Source: Athalassotoga saccharophila (GTDB lineage: Bacteria; Thermotogota; Thermotogae; Mesoaciditogales; Mesoaciditogaceae). Taken from it: DNA of 64,000 bases. The stretch spans positions 458,501 through 522,500 of the forward strand of contig NZ_AP019551.1 in assembly GCF_009936215.1 (NCBI RefSeq). The letters run 5' to 3'. The translations under genes were made by a program, and so were the position numbers. This document shows, in pieces, positions 16,938-26,471 of this stretch. A model generated the notes under the pieces. It saw only the letters and a program-made list of their open reading frames with translations, had not been told where the DNA came from and ran no database searches. Each line of letters starts with the position of its first letter. Positions within the stretch are counted from its first letter, which is position 1.

Positions 16938-19352
16938 TCATTTCACAGTTGCCGGAGATTTACTTACAGAGAGGATGCCATCCTCTTCATCGACGATTAC
17001 CTTGTCTCCTTCTGACAATTCCTTAGAAATGATCATGTCCGCTATTTTATCCTCTACCTCGAATTCTATTAATCTTCTCAAAGGACGCGCACCAAATGCC
17101 GGATCGTAACCCTTTTCGGCAAGGTATTCTATCGCATTCTTCGTTATTTCCAGGGTTATATTCTTGTCTGCAAGGTTCGCGCGTATCTTGGATATGAACT
17201 TTTCAACGATACTTTCCATATGAGATTTTCCAAGGGGCCTGAAGGCGATCATTGCGTCTATTCTATTCAAAAACTCTGGCTTGAAATATTTCCTGAGTTC
17301 TTGGATCATTCCTTCATCGAGATAATCCATCTTACCGCTTTCGACGCTCTCGAGTATGTAATCAGACCCTATATTTGAAGTCATTATTATGACGGTATTC
17401 CTAAAGTCAACGGTATTGCCTTTTCCGTCAGTTAACCTCCCATCGTCGAGTACCTGAAGCAAGGTGTTGAAGATCTCGGGATGTGCCTTTTCTATTTCAT
17501 CGAGTAAGATGACACTGTAAGGTCTTCTTCTCACGGCCTCAGTTAACTGTCCTCCTTCTTCATATCCCACATAGCCAGGAGGCGCTCCTATGAGTCTTGA
17601 TACGGTATGCTTTTCTGAATATTCTGACATATCGATGCGTATCATCGCATTTTCGCTGTTGAACAATACCTCCGCAAGGGCTTTGGCGGTCTCTGTTTTT
17701 CCAACGCCCGTGGGACCGACAAAAAGGAATGTACCCATCGGCCTGTTCGGGTCTTTAAGGCCTGCCCGTGCTCTTCTTATAGTGGAAGAAACAACTCTGA
17801 CTGCCTCTTCCTGATCGACGATTCTTTTGTGTATCAACTCTTCGAGATTTGCAAGTTTATTCCTTTCATCTTCCATGAGTTTTGTAACAGGAATACCGGT
17901 CCATCTTTCTACAACCTTGGCTATCACATCTGAGTTGACCACCTTTGGAATCTTCTCCTGGCGTTTTTTCCATTCTTCCTGAATCTTGGCAAATTCTTTT
18001 TTTATCTTTTCAAGTTCGGCCTTCTTCATCGCGGCCTTTTCGTAATCTCCTGAAAGTGCCGCGTCATTTATTTCCTCTTCCAAGGCGGATATTTTATTCT
18101 GTCCTTCTAATATTTCGGAAGGCACAAATGAATTTTCAAATTTCACCCGTGATGCCGCCTCATCTATCAGATCTATAGCCTTATCGGGCAAAAATCTGTC
18201 GGATATGTATCTCGAAGAAAGTTTTACGGCCGTTTCTATCGCTTCATTCTCTATTTTGACACCATGATGAGATTCGTAAGAGTCCTTAAGCCCAAGCAAT
18301 ATCTTTATGGTTTCTTCCTCACTTGGCTCTTTTACATCTATTGTCTGGAACCTTCTTGCGAGTGCCTTATCCTTTTCTATATACTTTCTGTAATCTTCCA
18401 AAGTTGTGGCACCTATACATCTCAACTCTCCACGCGCAAGCGCTGGCTTTAACATGTTCGAAGCATCGAGACTTCCTCCTTCAACGCTTCCGGCGCCCAC
18501 AACTGTGTGTAATTCATCTATAAAAAGTATCACATTGCTATTTCCCTTGACCGCGTCTATGAGAGATTTAAGCCTTTCTTCGAATTCTCCTCTGAATTTG
18601 GTACCGGCAACGAGCCTTCCCATATCGAGAGAAAGAATTCTTTTGTTCATCATGTAGTCAGGCACTTTCCCGCTAACGACAAGTTGGGCAAGTCCTTCGA
18701 CTATGGCCGTTTTCCCAACGCCGGGGTCTCCTATGAGAACAGGGTTATTCTTTCTTTTCCTCCCAAGGATCTCTATCATTCTCTCGATCTCTTCTTCACG
18801 TCCTATGACTGGATCGAGTTTTCCTTCTTTTGCCTGCTGTGTAAGGTCTACCGTGAATTTCGCAAGGGCATCTAAATTTTCAGATTCTTTTGATTTTCCA
18901 CTTTTCCTAATAGAAAGAATCGCATTGTATACCTTCTCATCACTGACACCAAAACGTAAAAGTACGCGTGCCGCCATCGAGTCCGGTGTTTTGACCATTC
19001 CGAGCAAAAGATGCTCAGTTCCTATTTTTTCGTCTCCCATGCGTGTAGCCTCACTCTTGGCACTTTCGAGCACATGCCTTGCATCGGGAGTTATATACAT
19101 CTGTTTTATCCCGCCAGAGGAAACCTGACTACCACCGTATTCTTTGACAAGATCCTCTGTTTTATCTTTTAATTTAGCAATATTAACCTTCAAATTCTTA
19201 AGGGCATCTATCGCGGCATTTTCTTCATCTTCTATAAGGGCAAGCAATATATGCTCGGATCTCAATTGATCTTGACCGTACCGCGAAAGTATATCCTGTG
19301 TTGACATCATGACATTTGCCGCTTTTTCCGTGTATTCTTCAAGATTAAACAT
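16938..19352 (-). CDS. Clp/Hsp100 AAA+ ATPase, ClpC-sized but without a ClpP-docking tripeptide
   Basis: The 804-residue protein has an N-terminal Clp repeat domain (1-145), a first AAA+ module (Walker A GDPGVGKTA; Walker B ILFIDELH), a short coiled middle domain of about 60 residues (ISALEEEINDAALSGDYEKAAM region) and a second AAA+ module (GPTGVGKTE; VILLDEIEKAHPE). The short middle domain is ClpC-like. However, between TSNIGSDYI and KPEFLNRID there is no (I/L/V)G(F/L) tripeptide, the loop ClpA and ClpC use to bind ClpP. It therefore probably works as a disaggregase with DnaK and Hsp20, encoded upstream in the same operon. The ATG has GGAGGTG 4 bases upstream. Confidence 0.88.
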   Translation of the reverse strand: MFNLEEYTEKAANVMMSTQDILSRYGQDQLRSEHILLALIEDEENAAIDALKNLKVNIAKLKDKTEDLVKEYGGSQVSSGGIKQMYITPDARHVLESAKSEATRMGDEKIGTEHLLLGMVKTPDSMAARVLLRFGVSDEKVYNAILSIRKSGKSKESENLDALAKFTVDLTQQAKEGKLDPVIGREEEIERMIEILGRKRKNNPVLIGDPGVGKTAIVEGLAQLVVSGKVPDYMMNKRILSLDMGRLVAGTKFRGEFEERLKSLIDAVKGNSNVILFIDELHTVVGAGSVEGGSLDASNMLKPALARGELRCIGATTLEDYRKYIEKDKALARRFQTIDVKEPSEEETIKILLGLKDSYESHHGVKIENEAIETAVKLSSRYISDRFLPDKAIDLIDEAASRVKFENSFVPSEILEGQNKISALEEEINDAALSGDYEKAAMKKAELEKIKKEFAKIQEEWKKRQEKIPKVVNSDVIAKVVERWTGIPVTKLMEDERNKLANLEELIHKRIVDQEEAVRVVSSTIRRARAGLKDPNRPMGTFLFVGPTGVGKTETAKALAEVLFNSENAMIRIDMSEYSEKHTVSRLIGAPPGYVGYEEGGQLTEAVRRRPYSVILLDEIEKAHPEIFNTLLQVLDDGRLTDGKGNTVDFRNTVIIMTSNIGSDYILESVESGKMDYLDEGMIQELRKYFKPEFLNRIDAMIAFRPLGKSHMESIVEKFISKIRANLADKNITLEITKNAIEYLAEKGYDPAFGARPLRRLIEFEVEDKIADMIISKELSEGDKVIVDEEDGILSVSKSPATVK

Positions 19353-19366
19353 ATAACACCTCCAAA

Positions 19367-19392
19367 AGAAAAGGGGCCAAAGCCCCTTTTCT
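19367..19392 (-). terminator. Hairpin between hsp20 and the Clp gene (attenuator or processing site)
   Basis: AGAAAAGGGGC-caaa-GCCCCTTTTCT is a perfect 11-pair stem followed on the minus strand by TTTT, then directly by the GGAGGTG ribosome site of the Clp gene. The 39-base gap leaves little room for a separate promoter, so this must be a partial terminator or an RNA-stability element that lowers Clp output relative to Hsp20. Confidence 0.75.
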
Positions 19393-19847
19393 CATTTTAT
19401 TTCTATTTTCCTCTTTGCACTCTTTGCCTCAGGGCTTTTTGGTATGGATATGTTGAGAACTCCGTTTTCGAATTTTGCCGTGATGTTCTTTTCGTCTACA
19501 TCAGATGGCAAAGAGAAAGATCTTTCGAATTTGCCATAACTTCTTTCGATTTTCTTGTATCCTTTCTTTTCTTCTTTCTTTTCTTCTTTCTTTTCGCCTC
19601 TGATTGTCAGAACTCCGTCGTCGATTTCGATATTGACATCTTCCTTTTTCATGCCGGGCAGTTCTACTTCAAATTCATAACTCTTGTCCGTTTCAGAAAT
19701 GTCAACTGCCGGCACGAAGGTTTCTGCAGAGAGTGTTGTTGGCCAAATTCTCGGGAACTCCTCGAAGAACCTGTCAATGACTTTTTGCATCTCCTCAAAA
19801 GGTCTGTAAATGTCAAGTTCCTCTTCTCTTCTTTTTTCAATGGCCAT
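19392..19847 (-). CDS. Small heat-shock protein Hsp20
   Basis: A 151-residue alpha-crystallin-domain chaperone that holds unfolding proteins until DnaK/Clp machines act. The domain runs from VPAVDISETDKSYEFEVELPG to the diagnostic FENGVLNISIPK. A lysine/glutamate repeat (KKEEKKEEKKGYKK) sits in the loop between strands and is longer than usual. The C-terminal I-x-I-like KIEIK follows. The ATG has GGGAGGTGG upstream. It is 32 bases after dnaK in the same operon. Confidence 0.95.
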   Translation of the reverse strand: MAIEKRREEELDIYRPFEEMQKVIDRFFEEFPRIWPTTLSAETFVPAVDISETDKSYEFEVELPGMKKEDVNIEIDDGVLTIRGEKKEEKKEEKKGYKKIERSYGKFERSFSLPSDVDEKNITAKFENGVLNISIPKSPEAKSAKRKIEIK

Positions 19848-19879
19848 AAGACCACCTCCCGTTTATTTTAAATTTTCAT

Positions 19880-21694
19880 TTATTTTCCTTGGTATTCAGC
19901 GTTAACGGTATCATCATTTGTCGATGAATTGTTCGATCCGTTACCGCTCGTCGCACTTTGATAAAGTTTCTGACCTATAGTCTGAGACTTCTTCTGCAAA
20001 TCATCCATGAGAACCTTTATGCGTGCGTAATCGTTCTTTTCTATGGCATCCCTGAGATCCTTTATAAGACTCTCAGTTTCACCTCTCAAGGAAGGATCTA
20101 TCTTCGATCCCTGTTCGTTAAGCAACTTTTCCATCTGGTAGACAAGGGAATCGGCCTGGTTCTTCATCTCAACCTGCTGTTTGCGTTTTGCGTCTTCTTC
20201 TTGGTATCTCTTGGCCTCTTCGACCATTTTCTTTATCTCTTCTTCCGAAAGGTTCGAACTTCCCCTTATCACGATGGATTGTTCCTTACCAGTCGCTTTG
20301 TCCTTTGCAGAAACGTGTACAATTCCTTCGGAATCTATGTCAAAGGTAACCTCGATTTGCGGAATTCCCCTTGGCGCTGGTGGAATCCCGGTGAGTGTAA
20401 ACCTTCCAAGAGATTTGTTGTCGCTCGCAAGTTCACGCTCTCCCTGCAAAACATTTATCTCGACTTCTGTCTGACCATCTTCCGCGGTCGTGAAAATTTC
20501 AGATTTCTTCGTTGGTATCGTGGTATTTCTCGGTATTATCCTGTGCATAAGACCGCCTTTGACCTCCACACCGAGAGAGAGCGGAGTAACATCGACAAGT
20601 ACAACCTCTCTTTTGGTTTCTCCGGCAAGGATCGATGCTTCGAACGCAGCACCTATCGCAACGGCCTCATCTGGATTGACGGCCCTAGAAGGTTCTTTAT
20701 GGAAAATGTTCTTCAAAAATTCCTGAACTATAGGCATCCTTGTCGGTCCACCAACGAGCAATATCTCTCCTATATCTTCAACAGTTATCTTTGCATCGTT
20801 TAAAACCGTCTCGATTGGTTCCCTCATCTTCTCAACGAGATCGCGTATTAAACTCTCCAATTTGGCCCTTGTCAAAGATGTCTGAAGATGTTTTGGCCCA
20901 TTCGCGTCTGCTGTTATATAAGGAAGATTTATCTCCGTCTCCATCTTCGTCGTGAGTTCTATCTTTGCCCTTTCGGCGGCATCCTTTAACCTTTGCATCG
21001 CCTGTTTATCACCGCTAAGATCGACTCCGGTCTCCTTTTTGAAGTTATCGATGAGCCAGTCAATGATCCTTTGATCGAAGTCATCTCCTCCGAGATGATT
21101 GTTTCCGCTTGTGGCCTTAACCTCTATGACCCCGCCGCCTATCTCAAGCAGTGAGACATCGAAGGTTCCTCCGCCAAGGTCACAAACTATTACCATCTCG
21201 TCTTTGCTCTTGTCTATTCCATATCCCAATGCGGCCGCCGTCGGTTCATTTATGATTCTCATGACTTCGAGTCCCGCTATACGTCCGGCATCCTTTGTAG
21301 CCTGACGCTGGGCATCTTCGAAGTATGCCGGAACCGTTATGACAGCCTTCGTTATTTTGCCGCCCAAAAAGGCTTCGGCATCGTTTTTCAATTTTCTGAG
21401 TATGAAAGCGCTTATTTCTTGAGGAGTGTATTCTTTGTTGTCTATTTTGATCCTCGTATTTGTTCCCATTTGACGCTTTATAGATCTTATAGTCCTTTCG
21501 GCGTTGAGTATTGCCTGCCTTTTTGCAGGCTCACCAACCAAAACTTCCCCCGTTTTTGTAAAAGCAACAACGGAAGGAGTGAGTCTCGAGCCTTCGGCGT
21601 TGGGTATAACTTCGGGCTTGCCATTTCTGATAACCGCTATTTCCGAGTTAGTCGTTCCAAGGTCTATCCCAACCACATATTCTCTTTCAGCCAT
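19880..21694 (-). CDS. dnaK: Chaperone DnaK (Hsp70)
   Basis: A 604-residue Hsp70. ATPase-domain signatures are present: [15 protein letters not shown] at the N-terminus, [16 protein letters not shown], and [16 protein letters not shown]. The substrate domain begins after [14 protein letters not shown]. The tail ([20 protein letters not shown]) is a degenerate form of the usual acidic end. grpE and dnaJ are not adjacent, unlike most bacterial dnaK operons; instead Hsp20 and a Clp ATPase follow. Transcription comes from a perfect consensus promoter. No CIRCE element is visible upstream. Confidence 0.98.
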   Translation of the reverse strand: MAEREYVVGIDLGTTNSEIAVIRNGKPEVIPNAEGSRLTPSVVAFTKTGEVLVGEPAKRQAILNAERTIRSIKRQMGTNTRIKIDNKEYTPQEISAFILRKLKNDAEAFLGGKITKAVITVPAYFEDAQRQATKDAGRIAGLEVMRIINEPTAAALGYGIDKSKDEMVIVCDLGGGTFDVSLLEIGGGVIEVKATSGNNHLGGDDFDQRIIDWLIDNFKKETGVDLSGDKQAMQRLKDAAERAKIELTTKMETEINLPYITADANGPKHLQTSLTRAKLESLIRDLVEKMREPIETVLNDAKITVEDIGEILLVGGPTRMPIVQEFLKNIFHKEPSRAVNPDEAVAIGAAFEASILAGETKREVVLVDVTPLSLGVEVKGGLMHRIIPRNTTIPTKKSEIFTTAEDGQTEVEINVLQGERELASDNKSLGRFTLTGIPPAPRGIPQIEVTFDIDSEGIVHVSAKDKATGKEQSIVIRGSSNLSEEEIKKMVEEAKRYQEEDAKRKQQVEMKNQADSLVYQMEKLLNEQGSKIDPSLRGETESLIKDLRDAIEKNDYARIKVLMDDLQKKSQTIGQKLYQSATSGNGSNNSSTNDDTVNAEYQGK

Positions 21695-21722
21695 TCATGT
21701 CACCTCCATAATTTCAATTCAA

Positions 21723-21751
21723 ATTATAATCAACTTTATCGGCCTTGTCAA
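21723..21751 (-). promoter_or_regulatory. Perfect consensus promoter of dnaK-hsp20-clp
   Basis: Minus strand TTGACA (21751-21746), 17-base spacer, TATAAT (21728-21723), about 22 bases before the GGAGGTG ribosome site of dnaK. The rest of 21752-21984, shared with the divergent OsmC gene, is A/T-rich and includes a small palindrome GTGAAAAAATTCAC at 21915-21928 whose role is unknown. Confidence 0.9.
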
Positions 21752-21984
21752 GAGTCAAAATCAAATTCCTATAAAGTTTTTAATCCTTCAAATATCTAAT
21801 ATTTCATGATTTAAATTTATAATTTACTAAAAAATTAAGCAATCTTAATCACAGACTGATAAGCAACTCTCTCTTTCATTTTTGAGATTGGTAACAAATT
21901 ATTTCCACACTAAGGTGAAAAAATTCACATCTAAAAAAAGAATACTTAACCACGATGCTATAAAATGAGAATGGAGGTGAAAAT

Positions 21985-22422
21985 ATGCCAGTTATGAAAT
22001 TTTCTGTGAGTGGAAAGTCTGAGAATCCAACGAAATTGGTCGTTAATGCCGGTAAGTTCAAGATGATAATCGATGAGCCACCGAACCTTGGTGGAACAAA
22101 CGAAGGCCCAAATCCAGTTGAGTACGTTTTGGCTGCTCTCGGTGGATGTATAAACGTTGTGGGTCACCTTGTTGCAAAAGAGATGGGAATAGAATTGAAA
22201 GGACTTGAAATGACGATAGAAGGAGATCTCGATCCTTCCAAATTCATGGGTAAGCCTACAAATGAGAGAACTGGATACAAAGAGATAAGGGTGAATCTCA
22301 AGCCTGTTACAAATGCAGACAAAGCAACGCTCGATAAGTGGATAAAGGCAGTCGAAGAGAGATGCCCTGTGAGTGACAATCTTAGAAATCCAACTCCTGT
22401 AAAGATAAGTATTTCGAAATAA
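21985..22422 (+). CDS. OsmC/Ohr family protein
   Basis: A 145-residue cytoplasmic thiol protein. The two active cysteines of the family are present in AALGGCINVVGHL and ERCPVSDNLRN, and EGPNPVEYVLAAL is the helix motif. OsmC and Ohr relatives reduce organic hydroperoxides; this one belongs to the broader OsmC-like group, so the exact substrate is uncertain. The ribosome site is AATGGAGGTG. It is divergent from dnaK and is a single-gene unit closed by a terminator. Confidence 0.9.
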   Translation: MPVMKFSVSGKSENPTKLVVNAGKFKMIIDEPPNLGGTNEGPNPVEYVLAALGGCINVVGHLVAKEMGIELKGLEMTIEGDLDPSKFMGKPTNERTGYKEIRVNLKPVTNADKATLDKWIKAVEERCPVSDNLRNPTPVKISISK

Positions 22423-22443
22423 GGCCGCTAAAGCGGCCTTTTT
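22421..22443 (+). terminator. Rho-independent terminator after OsmC
   Basis: AAGGCCGC-taaa-GCGGCCTT followed by T residues, overlapping the stop codon. Confidence 0.93.
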
Positions 22444-22540
22444 GATCCACATCCTTAATGATTTCTTCAAAGAGAGTATAAAATAAAGACAAATCTTACA
22501 GGTATACTTGAATAAACGATCCAAAATGGAAGGTGATTTG

Positions 22541-22708
22541 ATGAAGTTTAAAAATGTTCTAAATAATCCAAGGATCGCCTCTCAATTTGATCTGCTCAAG
22601 ATGATAAGACTCAAAAACAATGAAGCACAAGTCGAATTCGTCAAACGTTCCCTCGAAGGATGTGCGGATCAAAAAATAGAACGGGAAAATGGAAAATCCT
22701 CTAATTGA
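22541..22708 (+). CDS. Small hypothetical protein before the ABC ATPase gene
   Basis: A 55-residue charged protein starting MKFKNVLNNPRIASQFDLLK with GGAAGGTGA upstream; a longer frame starting at TTG 22508 is less likely. It overlaps the next gene by 20 bases, so it is probably translated and coupled to it. It contains one cysteine and no recognisable domain. I do not recognise a family. Confidence 0.55.
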   Translation: MKFKNVLNNPRIASQFDLLKMIRLKNNEAQVEFVKRSLEGCADQKIERENGKSSN

Positions 22709-23396
22709 ATTTAGAAATTTTTCCCTAAATCTTGACGGCAAACAATTACTCGATGACATATCTTTAAAAGTTGAAGAAAAAAGTGTACTTTTGATTTACG
22801 GGCCCAGAAGTTCGGGCAAATCTGCTCTGCTTAGAAGTATCGTTCACCTTAATGAAGAATTGTTCGATAAAATAGAGTTTAAGGGAGATATATTTTTCCA
22901 TGGTCAAAGCATAATCAACGCGGACAGAAAATCTTTAAGACGAAAAATTGCCTACATAGACACTTCCTTCATTGAAACTCTTTCCCCTCTTACCGTTAAC
23001 CAGATAATCACCCTCGTCAAGGGACGAAATGTCGATCTTTATTCCGATGAAATGATAGGCCTTCTTAAACAGTTGGGACTCATAAACATCTTAAAAGAAG
23101 GACTTCATACCTACGTTGAGGATCTCCACGGAAATGTGAGAGTTCTCTTTTTGTTGTTGCTTGCGATATTGAGAGAACCAGAGGTCATTTCTCTCGATTG
23201 TATAATAGATCATCTCGATGACGAGGCAGTTTTGAACATACAAAACATTGTGCTATCATTGAAGAAAAAGTACACGTTGATCCTTGCCACAAGAAAGTTA
23301 CCTCATTTCTTACCAATAGCCGATAAGATCATCGTGATGAAAAACGGAAAGATAGAATTCGAGGGTACAAAAAAAGAATTGGTTTTTGATTTATAA
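22689..23396 (+). CDS. ABC-transporter-type ATPase with degenerate catalytic motifs
   Basis: The 235-residue protein has the fold and length of an ABC ATP-binding subunit (PstB-like opening) and an intact Walker A, GPRSSGKS (38-45). The other motifs are altered. The LSGGQ signature position reads DLHGNV (145-150). Walker B reads VISLDC with Cys171 where the catalytic glutamate belongs. The switch histidine is Arg202 (LATRKL). It could bind ATP but would hydrolyse poorly or not at all. No permease gene adjoins it. It may be a regulatory or structural subunit, or a decaying gene that is still open. Confidence 0.75.
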   Translation: MENPLIEFRNFSLNLDGKQLLDDISLKVEEKSVLLIYGPRSSGKSALLRSIVHLNEELFDKIEFKGDIFFHGQSIINADRKSLRRKIAYIDTSFIETLSPLTVNQIITLVKGRNVDLYSDEMIGLLKQLGLINILKEGLHTYVEDLHGNVRVLFLLLLAILREPEVISLDCIIDHLDDEAVLNIQNIVLSLKKKYTLILATRKLPHFLPIADKIIVMKNGKIEFEGTKKELVFDL

Positions 23397-23407
23397 AAGA
23401 GGTCAAA

Positions 23408-24631
23408 ATGAAATATCACGTTTACACGCTCGGGTGTAAATTTAACCTGTATGAAAGTGCCAGAATCTCCGAGATCCTTGACAGGGCTGGGCACCAAAAA
23501 TCCGATCCTCAAGATTCTGATTTAATAATAATAAACAGTTGTGCGGTTACGTCTGAGGCCAAAAGGCAATCCCTTCAGATGGCAAGACATTTCAAAAGAA
23601 TATCGCAAGCAAAGATAATCTTTACCGGATGTGCCGTACACGATGACAAAATCGAGGATTTTGATCTTGTTCTCGGCAACGGAGAAAAGATGAGAATACT
23701 TGATTTTATAAATAAAAATGGAAAGATATGCGATAATGCCTATTTTCTTCACGATGATATCAATTACGCAGTTGAAAAGATTCCCGAAAGAACGCGCGGA
23801 TTTTTGAGTATCGAAAATGGATGCAACTGGGGCTGTACTTACTGTGCGATACCTCATTTTAGAGGCACAAAGATAAGGTCAAAGCCGATCGATACAGTTA
23901 TAGAAGAAGCGCAAAAGATGGTAAGATCCGGGATAAAAGAGATAGTCATAAGCGGGATAAATATCGCCCTTTACGATGACAATGGGCTTGATCTTGGAAA
24001 GGCACTCGATTTGATTTCAAAAATAGATGGTGATTTTAGAATAAGAATAGGGTCAATAGATCCAATCAATGCCATTAAAATCGCATGGGTTTTCTCTGAG
24101 AATCAAAAGATGTGCCATCACATTCATCTTTCTCTTCAAAGCGGTTCAGACAAAGTACTCAAAGATATGGGGAGACCTTACAGATCAGATGATGTCATCA
24201 GGTTAGCCGAAAAGATGAGAGAAATAGATAGATTTTTTGCTTTCTCAACCGATGTGATATGTGGTTTTCCGACAGAAGATGAAAATGATTTTTTAGAAAC
24301 TGTTGAACTTCTTAAAGAGATTGAGGTAATGAGAATTCATGCATTTCCATTCTCACCCCGACGCGGAACTAAGGCGGCAAGTCTAAAATCGATAGATGGC
24401 AAAGAAAAGAAGAGAAGGGTCAACATTCTAAGATCGCTCTCAAATGAACTCGAATACGATTCAAGAAAAAAGATGAAATTCAAACAGAGGATTCTTGTCG
24501 AAGAAAAATCAGGCGATCTTTGTAGCGGCTTTAGCGATTATTATCTTAAATATACCTTTAAGGATCCTGAATCTAAGGTTGGAGATTTCGTTGAGATAAA
24601 GGAGGGGGATGCTTTTGAAGATATATCTTAA
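23408..24631 (+). CDS. mtaB: tRNA (N6-threonylcarbamoyladenosine) methylthiotransferase MtaB
   Basis: A 407-residue radical SAM enzyme that adds a methylthio group to t6A at position 37 of ANN-decoding tRNAs. The N-terminal domain has TLGCKFNLYES and further cluster cysteines in NSCAVT and TGCAV. The radical SAM CxxxCxxC lies in NGCNWGCTYCAIP. A TRAM-like end is short. The LGCK opening and lack of a long N-terminal extension favour MtaB over MiaB. It is followed by an overlapping aminotransferase gene. Its substrate t6A is made by the TsaD encoded at 49.6-50.6 kb. Confidence 0.9.
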   Translation: MKYHVYTLGCKFNLYESARISEILDRAGHQKSDPQDSDLIIINSCAVTSEAKRQSLQMARHFKRISQAKIIFTGCAVHDDKIEDFDLVLGNGEKMRILDFINKNGKICDNAYFLHDDINYAVEKIPERTRGFLSIENGCNWGCTYCAIPHFRGTKIRSKPIDTVIEEAQKMVRSGIKEIVISGINIALYDDNGLDLGKALDLISKIDGDFRIRIGSIDPINAIKIAWVFSENQKMCHHIHLSLQSGSDKVLKDMGRPYRSDDVIRLAEKMREIDRFFAFSTDVICGFPTEDENDFLETVELLKEIEVMRIHAFPFSPRRGTKAASLKSIDGKEKKRRVNILRSLSNELEYDSRKKMKFKQRILVEEKSGDLCSGFSDYYLKYTFKDPESKVGDFVEIKEGDAFEDIS

Positions 24632-25442
24632 TTCAAAATGGTACGATGAGGACGTGAAAATAAGCGTTACAGATCGGGGATTCATGTACGGCGAGGGAAT
24701 ATACGAATCTTTGAGAACGTACAATGGTTCTCTTTTTGCGCCTCTGAAACATTTCGAAAGATTCAAAAGATCCGCTCAATTGCTCGGTATAAACTGCAAA
24801 ATGAATTTCGAAGAGTTCAAATCAATTCTTCTCGAGGGGATAAAAGATGAAAAAGAGGATTGTACAATACGTGTCATGCTTACCACGGGAAATGGAAAAG
24901 AACCTCTTTTCATCGCTTATATCATGAAATTGCAGGCCCCATCTGAAGATCTGTATAATTATGGAGTAGATGTTGGTATATCAAAAGTAAGAAAAATAGA
25001 CGAATCTGCCCTCCCAAATCTCCTAAAGACAACCTCGCATGCAAATCTTATGATCGCTAAAAGGGGAAAGGAAAGTTTTTACGAGGTATTGATGCTCAAC
25101 AGTCGTGGGTATGTGGCTGAGGGAATAATGAGCAATATCTTTCTTGTAGAGAATAACGTGCTTGTGACCCCTTCGATAGAGACTGGAATCTTGGACGGAA
25201 TAACGAGAGAGATAGTCATCGATCTTGCCAAGTCTCTCGAAATACAGGTCTCAGAGAGATTCGTAAATGTCGATGAACTTTTCAATTGTTCTGAAGCCTT
25301 TCTGACTCGAACAAGCGCCGGAATAATCCCCATAAGAAAGATAGAAAATCGAACGCTTTTTGGAGAAGAACCTGGCAATATAACACAAATCCTGATGGAA
25401 AATTTCAAACCTTACATATTCCACAGAGCCGATCTATGGTAA
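24609..25442 (+). CDS. Class IV aminotransferase (branched-chain/D-amino acid/aminodeoxychorismate lyase group)
   Basis: A 277-residue PLP enzyme. The opening VTDRGFMYGEGIYESLRTYNG and the later LKTTSHANLMIAKR (PLP lysine in LLKT) and GYVAEGIMSNIFLVEN are class IV hallmarks; the late TRTSAGIIPI is also typical. The sequence alone does not separate branched-chain transaminase, D-alanine transaminase and 4-amino-4-deoxychorismate lyase. The start could be ATG 24609 or TTG 24615, both behind GGAGGGGG. It overlaps the mtaB end by 23 bases and is followed by a terminator. Confidence 0.82.
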   Translation: MLLKIYLNSKWYDEDVKISVTDRGFMYGEGIYESLRTYNGSLFAPLKHFERFKRSAQLLGINCKMNFEEFKSILLEGIKDEKEDCTIRVMLTTGNGKEPLFIAYIMKLQAPSEDLYNYGVDVGISKVRKIDESALPNLLKTTSHANLMIAKRGKESFYEVLMLNSRGYVAEGIMSNIFLVENNVLVTPSIETGILDGITREIVIDLAKSLEIQVSERFVNVDELFNCSEAFLTRTSAGIIPIRKIENRTLFGEEPGNITQILMENFKPYIFHRADLW

Positions 25443-25485
25443 TAAAAAATCATCTGATTCGTCTGGCCGAAAATAACCCAAAATC

Positions 25486-25513
25486 AACCTTTATAGACAT
25501 TTAAAGGTTTTTA
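25486..25513 (+). terminator. Terminator after the class IV aminotransferase gene
   Basis: AACCTTTA-tagacatt-TAAAGGTT followed by TTTATT, between the aminotransferase and yicC genes. Confidence 0.7.
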
Positions 25514-25581
25514 TTATATTGTTCCTTTTGCTATTTCATTTTTGCTTCAATTTGTGTCATAATACATTAGAAGGTGATCCC

Positions 25582-26454
25582 GTGAAAAGCATGACAGGTT
25601 ATGCCAAGGTAAGCAAAAATCTAAACGGAAATCTTTACACCGTGGAAATAAAGAGTGTGAACCACAAATTCATAAATATATCCTTTTTAATACCTTATCT
25701 TTTTTCATCATTCGAACAAAGATCGTTGCCATTAATTCAGTCCAAGGTAAAAAGAGGAAATATATCCATAAAGGCCGATATAAGGGGAGAATTCGAAAGC
25801 GACTTAATAGTGCCAGATCTCGAACTTGCAAAATCCTACTTTAAAGCCTTCAAAGAAATAGAGAAGGAGATTGGAGTTCAGTTAAGACTTGACCTTGGCC
25901 AATTGTTAGAGATAAAGGATATATTCAAGATGTCTCTCGATGCCCAAAAAGAAGATCAAATATGGAATGATTTCAGCCAGATACTATCTGAGGCACTTGA
26001 AAATTACGATAAAAGTAGAAAAATAGAGGGAGAAAAACTAAAATCATATTTTGAAGATCAGATAAAGACGCTCGAAGAGATCATCAAAGAGATGGAAAGT
26101 TATGAATCAGAAAACAGAGAGAAGTACAAAGAGTTGCTTTTGCAGAGCCTTCAAGATAATTTTTCAGAAATAAAGATGGATCCTGAAAGAATTGAGCAAG
26201 AAGTTGTAATGACAATACAAAGATCGGACATAGGAGAGGAAATATCGAGAATATTTGCACACATATCAAGATCAAAAGAACTCATGAATTCGGATCAGGA
26301 TGTGGGGAGCGAACTTGACTTTGTATTTCAAGAAATAGGCAGAGAAGTTAACACCTTAAGCGTCAAATCCAAAATACCTGAAGTTTTGAATCTCGTGGTA
26401 AGGGCGAAAACTATTGTCAAAAAGTTAAGAGAACAAGTCCAAAATATCGAATAG
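25582..26454 (+). CDS. yicC: YicC-family endoribonuclease
   Basis: A 290-residue protein with the YicC N-terminus KSMTGYAKV, the EIKSVNHKF motif and the conserved C-terminal domain ([22 protein letters not shown]). YicC proteins are endoribonucleases that degrade small RNAs in E. coli. GTG at 25582 is chosen because GAAGGTGAT lies 5 bases upstream; an in-frame ATG at 25519 would add a poorly conserved segment. It opens the yicC-remA-gmk-rpoZ-coaBC operon, a common bacterial order. Confidence 0.92.
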   Translation: MKSMTGYAKVSKNLNGNLYTVEIKSVNHKFINISFLIPYLFSSFEQRSLPLIQSKVKRGNISIKADIRGEFESDLIVPDLELAKSYFKAFKEIEKEIGVQLRLDLGQLLEIKDIFKMSLDAQKEDQIWNDFSQILSEALENYDKSRKIEGEKLKSYFEDQIKTLEEIIKEMESYESENREKYKELLLQSLQDNFSEIKMDPERIEQEVVMTIQRSDIGEEISRIFAHISRSKELMNSDQDVGSELDFVFQEIGREVNTLSVKSKIPEVLNLVVRAKTIVKKLREQVQNIE

Positions 26455-26471
26455 ATACGGAGGGAGGAAGT

